A DNA stretch of 64,000 bases from Brachionus rotundiformis. Its lineage: Eukaryota > Rotifera > Eurotatoria > Ploima > Brachionidae. Position numbers and translations under genes: made by a program. The stretch is taken from positions 186,001 to 250,000 of the forward strand of contig JAESIW010000064.1 in the NCBI GenBank assembly GCA_016802295.1. Reading direction: 5' to 3'. Of this stretch, positions 1 to 12,100 are shown one piece after another. The notes below the pieces were generated by a model. That model did not search any database. It had not been told where the DNA came from and worked only from the letters and a program-made list of their open reading frames with translations. The stretch's first letter is position 1; each line of letters starts with the position of its first letter.

Positions 1-31
1 TTATTAATAATTAATTTATTTATTTTTATAG

Positions 32-125
32 TGCCTCAATAATTTCACTAGCTTGGCATCCTCAGGGACATCATTTGGTTACTTGTGATGCGAAAAAAAA
101 GGCAGTTATTTGGGCATGTAAATAG
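32..125 (+). CDS. C-terminal exon of a WD40-repeat protein (partial)
   Basis: A polypyrimidine tract and AG ending at base 31 precede an open reading frame of 30 codons from base 33, ending at TAG 123-125. The translation reads as one WD40 blade: an AWHPQGHHLVT core, a short turn, then AVIWACK and stop. This matches the family pattern of a hydrophobic strand, a G-H pair and a terminal V-x-W. The first base (32) completes a codon from an upstream exon outside the window. WD40 propellers are scaffolds; one blade is too little to name the protein. The gene runs in the same direction as the PELP1-like gene about 1.2 kb downstream. Confidence 0.7.
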
Positions 126-1321
126 TCAATGATTGAAAATTTTTATTTAAAAATTAGTTTGTTTTTTTTTTTTTATGTGCTGTTAAAAAGAATAATTTAT
201 TTAAGTATTTAAAAAAAAACAAAATAAAATTGAAAAAAATTATAAATATATTTACTTTCAAATATTTTATTTGACTAAAACAATAACTGTCATATTTTGA
301 AAATTTTATTAAAATTGATTAAAATTAAAATTAGTTAAGCAAATTTTAATAATTAAGACCAAACTTTGGTCTTTTACTTTAGTTACTCTTTATAATTTTT
401 ATTATTTAAAAAGCTTGATAATTCGCCTGGTCAATGGCTCGTAGTGAGCAGCTTTGCTTCAAATTTTCATATTTACCAAAATTTTTCTGTCTGTAAGACT
501 CCTTAACTTTGCAAACAAGCTCAAATAACACCAATTTTCAAGAAGGGAAGTTGACTAAAAACATATTTGAGGTCTTTCTGTACTTCACCAAAGCAAGCCA
601 TGATCAATGAATGTCCAAAAGGCAGCGCATCTAAATCAATGACCAAAGCTCTTTATCAATAATTCTAAAGTCATTGCAGCTTTTCGCGATAACAGTGACT
701 TTCAAAATTTTCTACAACTTGGTATTCATATTTATATAAATAAAAATTAAAAAATTTAAAAACTTTTCATTTTTGTCATTTTTATCAAAATCTATTAAAA
801 ATTAGAATTAGTTTTTAAAAAAATTAAATAATTTTTCTTAAGATTAATGAAAAAATACTCTTTTTTATTTAAAAACATTTTAAATACACAAGAATCGTTT
901 AAAATTTTTAAAAAGTAATTTAATTGGCTCTGTTGCCAGCATGTCGCTAAATCAAAAATGGATCAAAGATGTATTTTTAATTTATATATATTTAGATTTT
1001 ATATATTTTTATTGTTTTTTTATTAAAAATATCTAGCTTTTCATTTTTGTTAAAATTAAAAAAATATATCAAATACAACAACATGTCTTTAAGAATTTCT
1101 TCCTATCACCCAAAAGATTTATTAGAATTATATTTAAAATAATAATCAAGTGAAAAAATCTTTTTCCAAAAATAAAAATAATGGTTTGTTAATTTTGAAA
1201 TTTAAAAAAAAATCAATTGAAATAAAATTTAGATAACACATGCAATAAAAACACAATTTTAAAATTTATTTAAATTTTATCTATATAAAATTATTAGTTA
1301 TTTTCAAATTAGGAAACTAAT
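126..1321. other. Intergenic, mostly AT-rich; one GC-richer patch at 420-720
   Basis: No gene is supported. Bases 420-720 stand out from the surrounding AT-rich sequence. On the minus strand this patch gives an interrupted open stretch containing segments such as ALPFGHSLIMACFGEVQ and LKYVFSQLPFLKIGVI, with in-frame stops afterwards. It may be a decayed coding or transposon fragment, but I recognise no family. The rest is homopolymer-rich spacer. Confidence 0.5.
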
Positions 1322-4300
1322 ATGAACGACGAGAGCCACAGTTTAATTGCGGAAATAAATAGCAGTTTGAGTCTTGCTGCCAAAAGGTATTTTTCTTGTA
1401 CCAAATGTGAGGTTTCTAATTGATCAATTTTTTAAGACAAAATGGTCTTTTTAAAATGATTTGGTTCTTGGAAAAATGCAATTCATCTGATGAATGTACT
1501 TTGTTGGAGCAAAGCTGTCCCTTTTGGTTAAGAACAATTTTTCAAATTTTTGAAGTAAATATCACATTTTTACATTTATAATTTTAATTTAAAATAAAAG
1601 AATCATCCAGTCAGCTTGCATGCCAAGTTGGCTCAATACGCATTTTATCTTATAATACAGAGCAGCAAGAGTCTCAGTGCTGAGTTACAGAGACACATTA
1701 GCACATCTTTAATTGAAAAAGCCATTAACTTGTTAATATCATCCAGTGATTTGGTACAATTTACAATTAAATTAAGAAAATGATAGCTTATTTTTTATAT
1801 TTGATAGCTGGCCAAAAATTCACTTCTCTGTTTGAACGAGCTAATTTCTTGTTATAGGACACCATGTTCCCAATTTCGCACAAAAATTGAAAACTATGTT
1901 TACACAAGACTTGAAAGTGAGTCAGATGATTTGATTGAATGGTCAAGTATTTGCTATGCTAAATTGCCATATCTTAATAAAAATACCAATAACATTGATA
2001 CTTGGTACTATTATTTCAAAAATATGCTGCACAATGCCAACTCGCTTTTAAACGAGTTGTTCGAGGACTACCAGCCAAGAACAGGATTTGATTCGTTCGA
2101 GAAACCGGAATCAAATGAAATGGATAAACCGATCAATATCAGCCAAAAAAGTGAAGGTAGAACTTTCGCCAAATTGACCAAAGACTCGGACAATCTTGAA
2201 TTTTATTATAAAAAGTCTTTAAAACAATTTAAAGCTTGTCTTTCGTGTTTGGCTCGTTTACTTGAACCATTATCCGAAAGAACATGCCTTAATGTCAGAC
2301 CTAATGAAGTGATTGAATTTTTTAAGAGAATTTTTTTATTCGATTTTAAGAAATTACAAAATAACTGCAGAGTAAATTTGGAATCAAGTTATTTAAATGA
2401 TATATTGAATGATATGTTGATATGTACATTTAATTTTTTTGCTACATTTGTCAGCGTTTTGAATACAAACTTAATACCTCAAGCATTGGTAATCAATAAT
2501 ATTTTGCTTAGTATTGGTCATTCAATATCTGATAATAGGTAGTTTGGTTTTTTTTTGGTATATAAAATTAAATATTCTTGCTAAATTAGTTCACTATCTG
2601 TTTTGTCTTCGTACTTTACATGCTTAAATAGTTGGATGGTATCATTGGGCTCCAATTCAACCTTTTTTAAAAATTCATTCACAATCATTGAAAATTTGTT
2701 GAAAAAAATAAAACCATTCGAAAAAAATGCCTTATCGGTGAGTAAGTTAAAAATAATATTTAATTTTAATTTTAAATTTTAGATTGAGAGACATAAGCAT
2801 GATCATTTTAAATTCAAACATAAACAAAAAACATCAGTTGGGCTTAACCAGGAAAAAAATAGTCTAAATTCATTTCAGATACTAGGCCAAAACAAATTGG
2901 TCACTTCAGCCCTTGATTGTAATTTAAGTTATTGACTTTTAATAAAAAATTAAATTAAATTTTAATGTTTAGGCTTGAGAACATATTTGAGGCTATTTAG
3001 CTTCAATCTATCATACAATCAATTTGAGGTTTGTTGTTTAATTTATTTGAAGCAAAAATTTTATTTCAAAATACGGTATATTATCTAAATTTAAATAATT
3101 TTGAATCTTTTATAAAAGAACCTAGCCTAGTTTTAATTTTTATTTAACCCATTTTTTTAATGCATCTAATGATTTTTTTTATTAAATATAATTAAAGATT
3201 AACTAATTTAATCATTTGTTAGAGATAATTTAGTTTAATTAAAAAAAAAAAAACACTAAGATGGATTAAATTTTTAAAAATTTTATTTTTAACTTGAATA
3301 AAATGAGAATTATATTAAAGCTTTTTATAAATATCTATTAATGTATTGTTAATAGATAAGTATATGTTGGTTGGTTTAAAAGTCGAGTTTATGCAACCCT
3401 TGGTATATGTTTTTAGTCTTAATAAAAAGTGTAAAAATATGCATTATTATTCATCAAATAGGAATTATAACTTAAGATTAATTATTATTTTATATTGCTT
3501 TTTAAATATTGATTATTTGACCGATTTTTTAAATTAACTTTATTTGTAAATTAGACTAGAGTGTTGAAATAATTATTTAAAAAAACATAATTTAATTAAT
3601 TTTTTTGTAATAAGTTGAACTTATATTTTTCTTTCAAGAAAATCCATTCAAGTATCATAGATATGATATTGTATGTACAGTATAACACCAATGCTAGGAA
3701 ACCATATGATCAACCAGAGACGCGTCTCGCCCTTTATGAAGCTTTGTATGATCTTTGCTTAACAAAAAATACCAAGATAGCACCACCGTTGTCCGTGTCA
3801 ATAGGCTTATTTAAAAATGCTATTAATGACCAAGCTCAAACTATACAGCAATTTGCTAAGAGTTCACTTAATTTTCTGAGAGCCTTTACTTACCCAGTAC
3901 AGCCTACATACTTGATAGAGTATGTCATTGAATCTAAAGTTGAAAACTCAAACATTGGACATCAAACACTCGGCTTAGTCTTGCCATCAATAAATGACGA
4001 GCGCAAGCAAAATGTGCAAATTGCCAAAAATGACCACGAGCAATCCGAAATTGCCAAATACATGTCCACACAACTGAACTCTTTGAATGGAATTGAGACA
4101 GATACTGAACAAACAAATGATCAAGTGAAGGAAATTCAGGCAAACAAAAGAAAATTCAATTATGAAGACGATGATGATGATTTGAATGAAGAAGAAAATG
4201 AAAATGCCTATAATCCAAAAAGCATTGCTAAAAAATTCCAGCCAAATGGACATTTTCAAAATAGAGGTCTACTGAATGGAAGAGATGTGGAAAATAGCAA

Positions 4301-4994
4301 TGGTGATGATGACGAAGAGGAGGATGAATTAGAGGAAGAAGTGATAAGCTTGAATGACCAAGAAGAGGAAGAAGAAGATATCGAAGATGAGACCGAAAAC
4401 GAGATGGACGACGAGGATGAGGAAGATGAAGAAGAAGAGGAAGAAAATGAAGAATACAACGAAAAAAATGAGGACGAAGAGCTTGAGAACGATCAAGAAA
4501 ATCAGGAAAATCCAAATGATAAAAAAGATGAACAAATGGTTGAAGAAACTGTTGTCCAGGAGGTTTTTGTTGAGCCTGAACAAATGCAGCCACCGAGTTT
4601 AATAGAACAGGGTTTAAAAGATAAATCTTCATCGCCTACGAATATGGTAGCCGAAGAAGTTAAAAATTTGCTTAAAGAAACTGGCGACGACTATGACGAT
4701 GAAGATTCAAAAGAGGCTGAATCAGACAGTTTGCATAAAGTTAGTCAGACAACTGAGAGCGATGTACCAAGTCAAGAAGTGTCCATGAATAAACTTGAAG
4801 ACAACCAGGTAGAGAGCGAAGTAGGCAAATTGAATGAGCCTGAAAATGAGAATAATGGAGAAAATATAAAAAATGATATTTCCAAAGTTGAGGAAGATGA
4901 GTCAAAAAGTGGAGAAAATGAGGATTTTGATGAAAATAAGTTCAAACAGATGTGTGCCAGCTTGAATGTAAATGCCATCACTGAGAGAAACTAA
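1322..4994 (+). CDS. PELP1: PELP1/RIX1-like ribosome-biogenesis protein, 8 exons
   Basis: Exons: 1322-1386, 1437-1554, 1601-1753, 1808-2538, 2590-2737, 2783-2918, 2973-3028 and 3639-4994. All junctions are GT-AG and phase-consistent, giving 920 residues. The first two thirds is an alpha-helical, Leu-rich region like the RIX1/HEAT domain of PELP1, with an LxxLL motif (LARLL). The last exon carries a long Glu/Asp tract (about residues 645-775) and ends in further acidic, Ser-rich sequence. A helical RIX1 domain followed by a glutamate-rich tail is the PELP1 layout. In other animals PELP1 works with TEX10 and WDR18 in 60S subunit maturation and also binds nuclear receptors and histones. An AG (1311-1312) lies 9 bases before the ATG. 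The name is inferred from architecture and weak sequence likeness; another HEAT-repeat protein with an acidic tail is possible. Confidence 0.6.
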
Positions 4995-5046
4995 TTCCGA
5001 AATTTGTAGTTATTTGAAAAATCTTACAACCTTATTTTTATGTTCA

Positions 5047-5052
5047 AATAAA
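5047..5052 (+). terminator. Polyadenylation signal of the PELP1-like gene
   Basis: AATAAA 52 bases after the stop codon at 4994, followed by a T-rich stretch. Confidence 0.6.
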
Positions 5053-5202
5053 ACTTTGAAAAATCGTAATTTTTTCCCTAAATATATAAATGTATAATTT
5101 TAAATTTTAAAACTTTCCACTTAATAAATAATATGTATAAACAGATTTAATTTTTGATCCATAAAGAATTAATATTAGTCAGGTTTATATTGTTAAACAG
5201 CT

Positions 5203-5423
5203 TTAACACTCAAAGGACCGGCGGTGTCAATTTGACACTTTTTTAAAAATTCAAATTGAATTTTTTAATTAATGATCAATCAGATTTACATGTTTTAATA
5301 TTTATTTTAAAGCTTTCATAATGGTCTTTTAAACATAATGCTTTTAATTTTACAGACTTTTATGAAACTAATGCAACATTTAAACAAAGTTTTTGATAAA
5401 ATAGCCGGTCCTTTGAGTGTTAA
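5203..5423. mobile_element. piggyBac-type MITE with TTAA target duplication
   Basis: Two perfect 16-base terminal inverted repeats face each other: CACTCAAAGGACCGGC at 5207-5222 and its exact reverse complement at 5404-5419. Each is flanked by TTAA (5203-5206 and 5420-5423), the piggyBac target duplication. Just inside the left end is a subterminal palindrome, GTGTCAATTTGACAC. The 213-base element has no transposase and must have been moved in trans. TIRs of this kind next to TTAA are typical of piggyBac families. Confidence 0.85.
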
Positions 5424-8400
5424 AATATTTTGAATATAAATTGTAAAAAAATTTTTGATAATAAAGAAAATTGTAAATATATTTTTATCTATTTTAAGTC
5501 TTTTAAACAAAAGTCTTATGAAAAATTAACAAAAAACTAAAGTTAAATCAATTAAATTCAAAACACTTGTGTTGGTAAATATTTTGTGGAACCCACTTTT
5601 TGACTTAAAATTGAGTATTATGCTAACCCAAGCAATTAAATAAAATTCCGAAACCAGAATTTATTTTCAAAATAAAACAAAAAAAACCTCAAAAAGATAA
5701 CAAGTACTGTGTTTTTAAATGAAAAAAAGATTTTTTTTAAATCAACTAGCTTTTCATAATTTTATTTTTATATTTTTTTTTATTTTTTACAAATTTCTAA
5801 ATAACATCTAATTTCAAGCCAATTATTACTACTGAAGGTATTAAGAACATTTTTTCCTCAAATAAATCAAACAAAAAGGCTAAAAGTACAAATTTTTTTC
5901 CAATAATCACATACTTTTTATTCTAATTAAACTTTAATAGTCAAACTAAGCAAATAGTTTTATCAATTTTGCATATTTTCAGCTAAAACGAAAAATTATA
6001 AAAATTAAGACGCGTTTGGCCTCAGCGTCTAAAAAGACTTTAAAAACTTTAATACTTTCTTAATTAGAGACATAGCTTTTTCTAATTAAATTTAAAAAAA
6101 ACTAGCTAAACAGTTTACCAAATACTTCAAATGTGATGAAACTTAGTTCTTGAAACAAAATGTTGTTAAGTACCTTAACAACCATTTATTTCATAAATTA
6201 TATTTTTGTTTTAAATTCCGAACCGGACTCATTTTTAAATGATTAAGATGTGAATAGATTAAAAGTAAAAACAAATATTTATATTCTTTTTTTAATAAGA
6301 TTATGTCGTGTTTTCTTTCGAGTATTTCTTTGTAAATATTTATAGTATTCATCGAAAACGAACCGTGGCTATATTCTCTTTGATTATATAAAAAAACTTA
6401 ATATTACTTTAGCCAAGTTTATTAAGAAAGCCTATTGAACTTGACAGAATTACAATTTGAGCTATTTTATTTTATTAGCCAAAGCCAAAAAATATTTGAT
6501 ATGACATAACTCGAATTAAATTATAAATTTTATTCTAGTTGATTTATATCCAAGTTTATTTTTATATAATTTACCGTGTTTCTAAATAAGAAGTTATTTT
6601 TAAATTTTTATTATAATTAATTTAAAAAATTTTTTTAATGAGTAAACACAAAGAATTTTGTGAATTTTCCATTCTGATTAACTGAATTTAATCATAATAT
6701 GGAATAAATTTTTTTTACAAATTTATAAAGTATTATTTAAGTGTATCAAAAGTAATTTGATATAAGATTAAGAAACTGTTGTTGGTCATAAAGAAACAAT
6801 TTAATTTTAAAGGTCTAAACTTTCCAAATTTTAGGCCTATTAGGTTTCATTTGAAAGTCAACCTAATTAAATTTTATTCTAGTCGAAAATTAGGTCTTTG
6901 AATTTTCAGCATAAATCCTTCTAGTCTTTTAAAAAATTTCCGAGGCTAGCACTCAACAAGAACCCTTAGATATTTTAAAACAATTTTTTATTTTTAAGTT
7001 GAATAATTAAAATTTTATCTACGAATTTAGAAAAGAAAAAAGCTAAAGAAAAAGTCTTGAATTTGACAAAAGGGTTCTTTAAGTAGATTATTCAAATATT
7101 TGACAGCGCAGACTTACATGGGAGCATTTTAAATGCATTTTAATGTCTAATTTTTGGGTCAAGCAACTTTATCAAAGAACTTAGTCAAAAAGTTGTTTGA
7201 ACAGTTCAATCTTCTTTAAGCTAAATCAATAGGTCCAGTCTAAGGTAATTGTAAATTATTGTTATAAATGACAAGCATTGGTGAATAATAAAATGTCATT
7301 TTAAAATATCATTTAAAGTAAAGTGATAACATAAAAAAGAGTCTAATTAAGTTAAAATCCACCACTGTTTTGGCTTCTTTGGTAAATTGAAATCGCGCTT
7401 AATTGTCTTGAAGATTCGGATTTGCACTCCAAACAATTACTTTTGCCTTATAAATAAATGTTTTGTTTTTTGGAATGTGTCTAGATGTAATTGAAACAAA
7501 AAATGATAATGTCCAGATTGAACCAGTCTTTAAGATTTAATTTCCCTTGTTCTTTATGTTACATTTTCTTTTTTAAACAGCTTATTAGTTTGAAAATAGC
7601 TTACAAAATAGATAACATTTTGCTTTTACGGGAAATTCTGAATAAGGTTTATCCAAATGAAAAACTTCTTAGTTTATTTTTACCAATTTTTTGCCAAAGC
7701 TTCGAGAAGAAGCTTAAACCGATAGAGTAGCAGTATTTTTTACTACTACTACCATTTAGGTCACAGAATAGACATGGTCAAGTAACAGGCAGATTAATTT
7801 AACTAAAATTTTCTTTTTGGTCAAAGATTTTTATTAAATGATTAGTAACTTTAAATTCATTTGAAAAAGAATAGTCATTATGTAAAAACTATTAGGCTTT
7901 AAAACAGAGAGTGAAATTTAAAACGACTTGTATGGCAAAATAATGAGAAATTTTGTTTTATTTGCAAAAGTAAGTAATCATGGAACAACAATTTGTTAAA
8001 GGTAAATCAATAAAAAAAACTAAAATAAGTCTCATTATTAAAAAATTTAAATAAATATTTTCAGAATCATTTAAGAATAATTTTTTTAATTTTTGTTTCA
8101 CTAATTTGTATCCAATTTTAAAATTGAAGTCATCGATTGATTAAATGACCACCAGACTAATTATTTTCCAATTTGATTTTTGTTTAAATTCAGAATTATA
8201 CAAATTTTTATTATTTTTAAATCGAGCTTATAAATGAAGAAGCCTTAAGCCTTTTTTGTGGAATATTCTTTAGATAAACGAGTTGGTACTCATTTTAGAA
8301 AAATTTTGAAGATTTTTACTTTTCAAGGAGAAAATATTTGACAATAAACAGGGTTCATGAACAAGTTTTTGTGTAAAAATTTGTTATTCGATTCTTGGAA

Positions 8401-9184
8401 AATTTCTGACAAAAAAAACTTAGCTATTCAAGATTTTTATTTTTACAATACTTCTTTTGAACGAGAGCTTTTTATTTTCAGGTATGTTAGGTAACATACT
8501 GTTATAAAATAGAAGAAATCAGCAAAAGAGGGATGAGGAGAAAGAGTGGAATCTTATAACTAAAAAAAAAATTAAAATTGTGGTTTATTTTTTTTCTATT
8601 TTTCTAATAAAATAAAATAAGAAATTTTGTTAATATAATGTTGTTTTTTAATGGTTGATGTTGTTCTTATTCGATTCTTTCACTTCTCTCCAAATGAGTG
8701 AATGTAAAATTTTTCAAATTATAAATTTTAAAATTCATTTCACTTTATTCTAACGCCAATAACGGGTCGACTTAATAAACAAATGAATAAATAAACAATT
8801 TTTTTTAGGATAATGAAATTATACGGACATTGAAATTTAGGTTTCTGTGTGTTTTGTTTTATGAGCGTACATTCGTTCAAGAAAGTTTAAATTTTGACAT
8901 ACTTTTAAGGTTAATTAAAAGAATACAGTTATTAAAATATTAATAAATTATTTTACTCATTAAAATCAATTTCCATTGACTATAACTCACGTTTTAAAAT
9001 GAATTAAATTCCAACATTCATAATTACCTTTTTATTCTATTTGAAATTTTTCAAATTTTTTATTCATGATTAATAGATTAAATGTTGAGTTATTGATCAT
9101 TAAAAGTTTGCTCATAAAAGATCAATCAACATACGACACGATTAATTACTTCAAACAACGAGGACAACGCTCTATCAATCAACA
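5424..9184. other. Intergenic, no gene seen
   Basis: Nearly 3.8 kb of AT-rich sequence with stops in all frames. The only sizeable open frame (7491-7730, 79 codons) shows no recognisable domain. A (TAC)n run at about 7743-7752 resembles the short microsatellite at the end of the LINE remnant near 62265, but nothing LINE-like precedes it. Bases 9120-9184, just before the myosin start, are less T-rich and look like a 5' leader. Confidence 0.5.
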
Positions 9185-12100
9185 ATGAGTATTATTGCAA
9201 AGGTAAGTTCTTAATCATTAGTGTCGCTATTGATCAACAAGAAATTTAAAAGCCGATCACGAAAGGTCTTTCAAAATTATTAATTTGTTAGATGGCCACT
9301 GGGAGACCAGACACGAATCAATTTTGGAGTTCAAAATTTTTTCCTCATTTTAAATTGTTAAATTTTAATTTAATTTTTCTTTCTCTCCAAGACCAATTAT
9401 TTAATTGTCCAATTTGGACTTGGCTATCTATTTATTTAGCTCGAAAAATTTCTTAATTAAAAAATTGCCTAAGTATTGGCTAGAAATGAAGTAATTGGAC
9501 ATATTTTGAAAAAAATTAAATAAATAAAAAAGAGATAAATTTAGATCATCAAAAATGAATAATTTATTTTCTTTGTTGCTAAAATAATATTTCTCAAGTG
9601 TTTGAAGATTCTTTTGGATTTTGTTGGTAGCTTTTGTTTGGATATTCTTTCAAATAAGTGTTCCTCTTGAAAGATTCAATTAACTAGACCTACTCGTACC
9701 ATAATATAAAAAGCAAACTTTCATAGGTCAAGTAATCCGTGTCCTTAATTTAGCCCATTTTAAGTCTTAATTTTCTAGAACAGCAGATTATCGACTGATT
9801 TTAAAATACTCTAGAGAAAAAACATCAAGTCTCATTTTGTTTAAATTTTCCTAATGATTTTTTTTAAGAATCGACTAATAAGTAATATAAAAGTAAATCT
9901 TAGATAAACTTTTATTTCCTTTTTTTTCTCCAATTCATTAGCAAAACAATTCAAATATTTGCTTTAAAGCTGAATAAATGATCTACATTAGCGAAAAGAA
10001 ATTATTATAACATTTGTATTGAGTAATTGGTATCCCATAGATCCATTTCAAAATATATTTTTGGGTCAACTTTTAAGCTAAAGGATCATATTTTCATTAA
10101 AAAAAACATATTAATCGTTGATTAGAATTAATATTCTTTACCAAAATGGATTATGGTTTTAATCAAAGACACCAAAGTTCATTTTCAAAGTAGTCTTTCT
10201 AGATGAGCTAGAAAAAAGCTAGAATTTTATCAATTTTTTCCAATTATTTATCAAAATATTCAAGGCTATTTTATCAAGATTTCAAACAAGCTAAATGATT
10301 TATTAGTAGAGCAAAAGTTGACAAATCCTACTCATTATAAAGGGCTGTATATAACACAGCTATTCATCATTTCTAATAAATGAACAAATAAATCATTTTT
10401 TTTTCTTATTTTTCTATTCAAATATCCGATCAAACGGAGCCCAAATTTTTATTTTCTTTTCTTTTCTTTGGTAAATATTTGCTCAAGGAAATTAGGAATA
10501 TCCTATGGCCAAGTATGCCTTGTCCACAACACCCTTGTTTACAATTTAATCCACCTCAGATATTTGCTTATAGGGTTGGGATTTGAATCTTATTGAAAAG
10601 AAAATTTTCTCTTTAAGACTCTGCTTTTGTTCGCTCATTTTAAATGACAAAATTTAAAACCCATAAAAAATGGTTAATATAGCGGATAGTTCTGAATCAA
10701 CTGTCAAGCAAACAGCTCAATTTTCAATTTTAATTAAGCGTCAGACCAAAGTCATAAATTCCCATAGACTTAGTGGTTCGCTAAATTCATCCGTAAATAG
10801 CATGGAGTATTCTGGTTGCTCTTCTCTTGAGACCAGAACAATAGATTCTTTAGCTAGCAGTGTGAATAAGCTAATACCTTTATTTAACCAAATACCATCT
10901 AATTCGGCTAATTACAAAAATTTTGTTAGATCAAAAAAAGTGACACATAATTTAAAAAAAAATTTTTAATAAAAATTAAATTTATTCATGGATTTTTTTA
11001 GGGTGACTATGTTTGGCTGGACCCTAAAGAACGTGGTGAGTATGACGTGCCAATTGGTGCTCAAATACAAAACTCAAACTCTTCGACTGTCTATGTGATT
11101 GACGATGAAGGTAATGAGATAAATATCTCGTCCAGTATTCGCCTCAAACCGATGCATGTTACGTCAGTGCAGGGTGTCGAAGACATGATTGCTTTGGGAG
11201 ATCTGCACGAGGCTGGCATTCTTAGAAATCTTTTGATGAGATACAAAGAAAATTTAATTTACGTAAGATTTTTTATTAATTTTGAATTATTTTAATTTTT
11301 GATAAATAGCAAAAAAAAAATTTTAAACTATTAAAAAAAGTATTAATAAAATAGTAAATAGCTCGAGAAAAATTTGATAATATTTTGATAAATTTTTGGT
11401 AATGTGAAAAAAAAAATATTTTTTTTTATTATTGTTTAATTAATTAGTGAAAAAAAAAATATTTTTTTTTATTATTGTTTAATTAATTAGTGAAAAAAAA
11501 AAATTTCACATAATTATTTGCAAGTTCTATGTTATAAGATTATTTTAAATTTCAAATATTTGCTTATCATTAAAACTAGATTTTTTATAATAATTTTTTA
11601 ATCAAAATGTATTTATAAAAAAATTCTTTTTTAAAGAAAATTAAACTAATTTTGAATCAATTTAATTTAAATGATAATAATTACAATTAAATTTTTAGAC
11701 CTACACGGGGACCATATTGATAGCAGTTAATCCGTACCAAATTCTTCCAATTTACACATCTGAACAAATTCAAAAGTACAGAGACAAAAAAATTGGCGAA
11801 TTGTCGCCGCACATATTTGCGATTGGCGACAATGCCTACCATAACATGTTGCGCTATAGGCACGACCAGTGTGTCATAATAAGCGGTGAATCCGGTGCAG
11901 GCAAAACCGAAAGCACAAAATTAATCCTTCAATTTTTGGCTGCCATCAGTGGTCAACACAATTGGATCGAACAGCAAATACTCGAGGCAAATCCGATACT
12001 AGAAGCTTTTGGAAATGCCAAGACAATTCGCAACGACAACTCAAGCCGCTTTGGCAAATATATAGACATTCATTTTGACAAGAAAGGTACCATAGAGGGC

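Noticed and set aside
3346..3537. 63-codon frame in a PELP1 intron
   Set aside because: Low-complexity Tyr/Asn/Leu content, and it lies within an intron supported by phase-consistent flanking exons.
3934..4981. Several minus-strand and alternate-frame ORFs, including a poly-Ser frame at 4256-4459
   Set aside because: They are shadows of the acidic GAA/GAT-rich tract of the PELP1-like last exon.
7491..7730. 79-codon plus-strand frame
   Set aside because: No domain, no splice context, and composition like the spacer.
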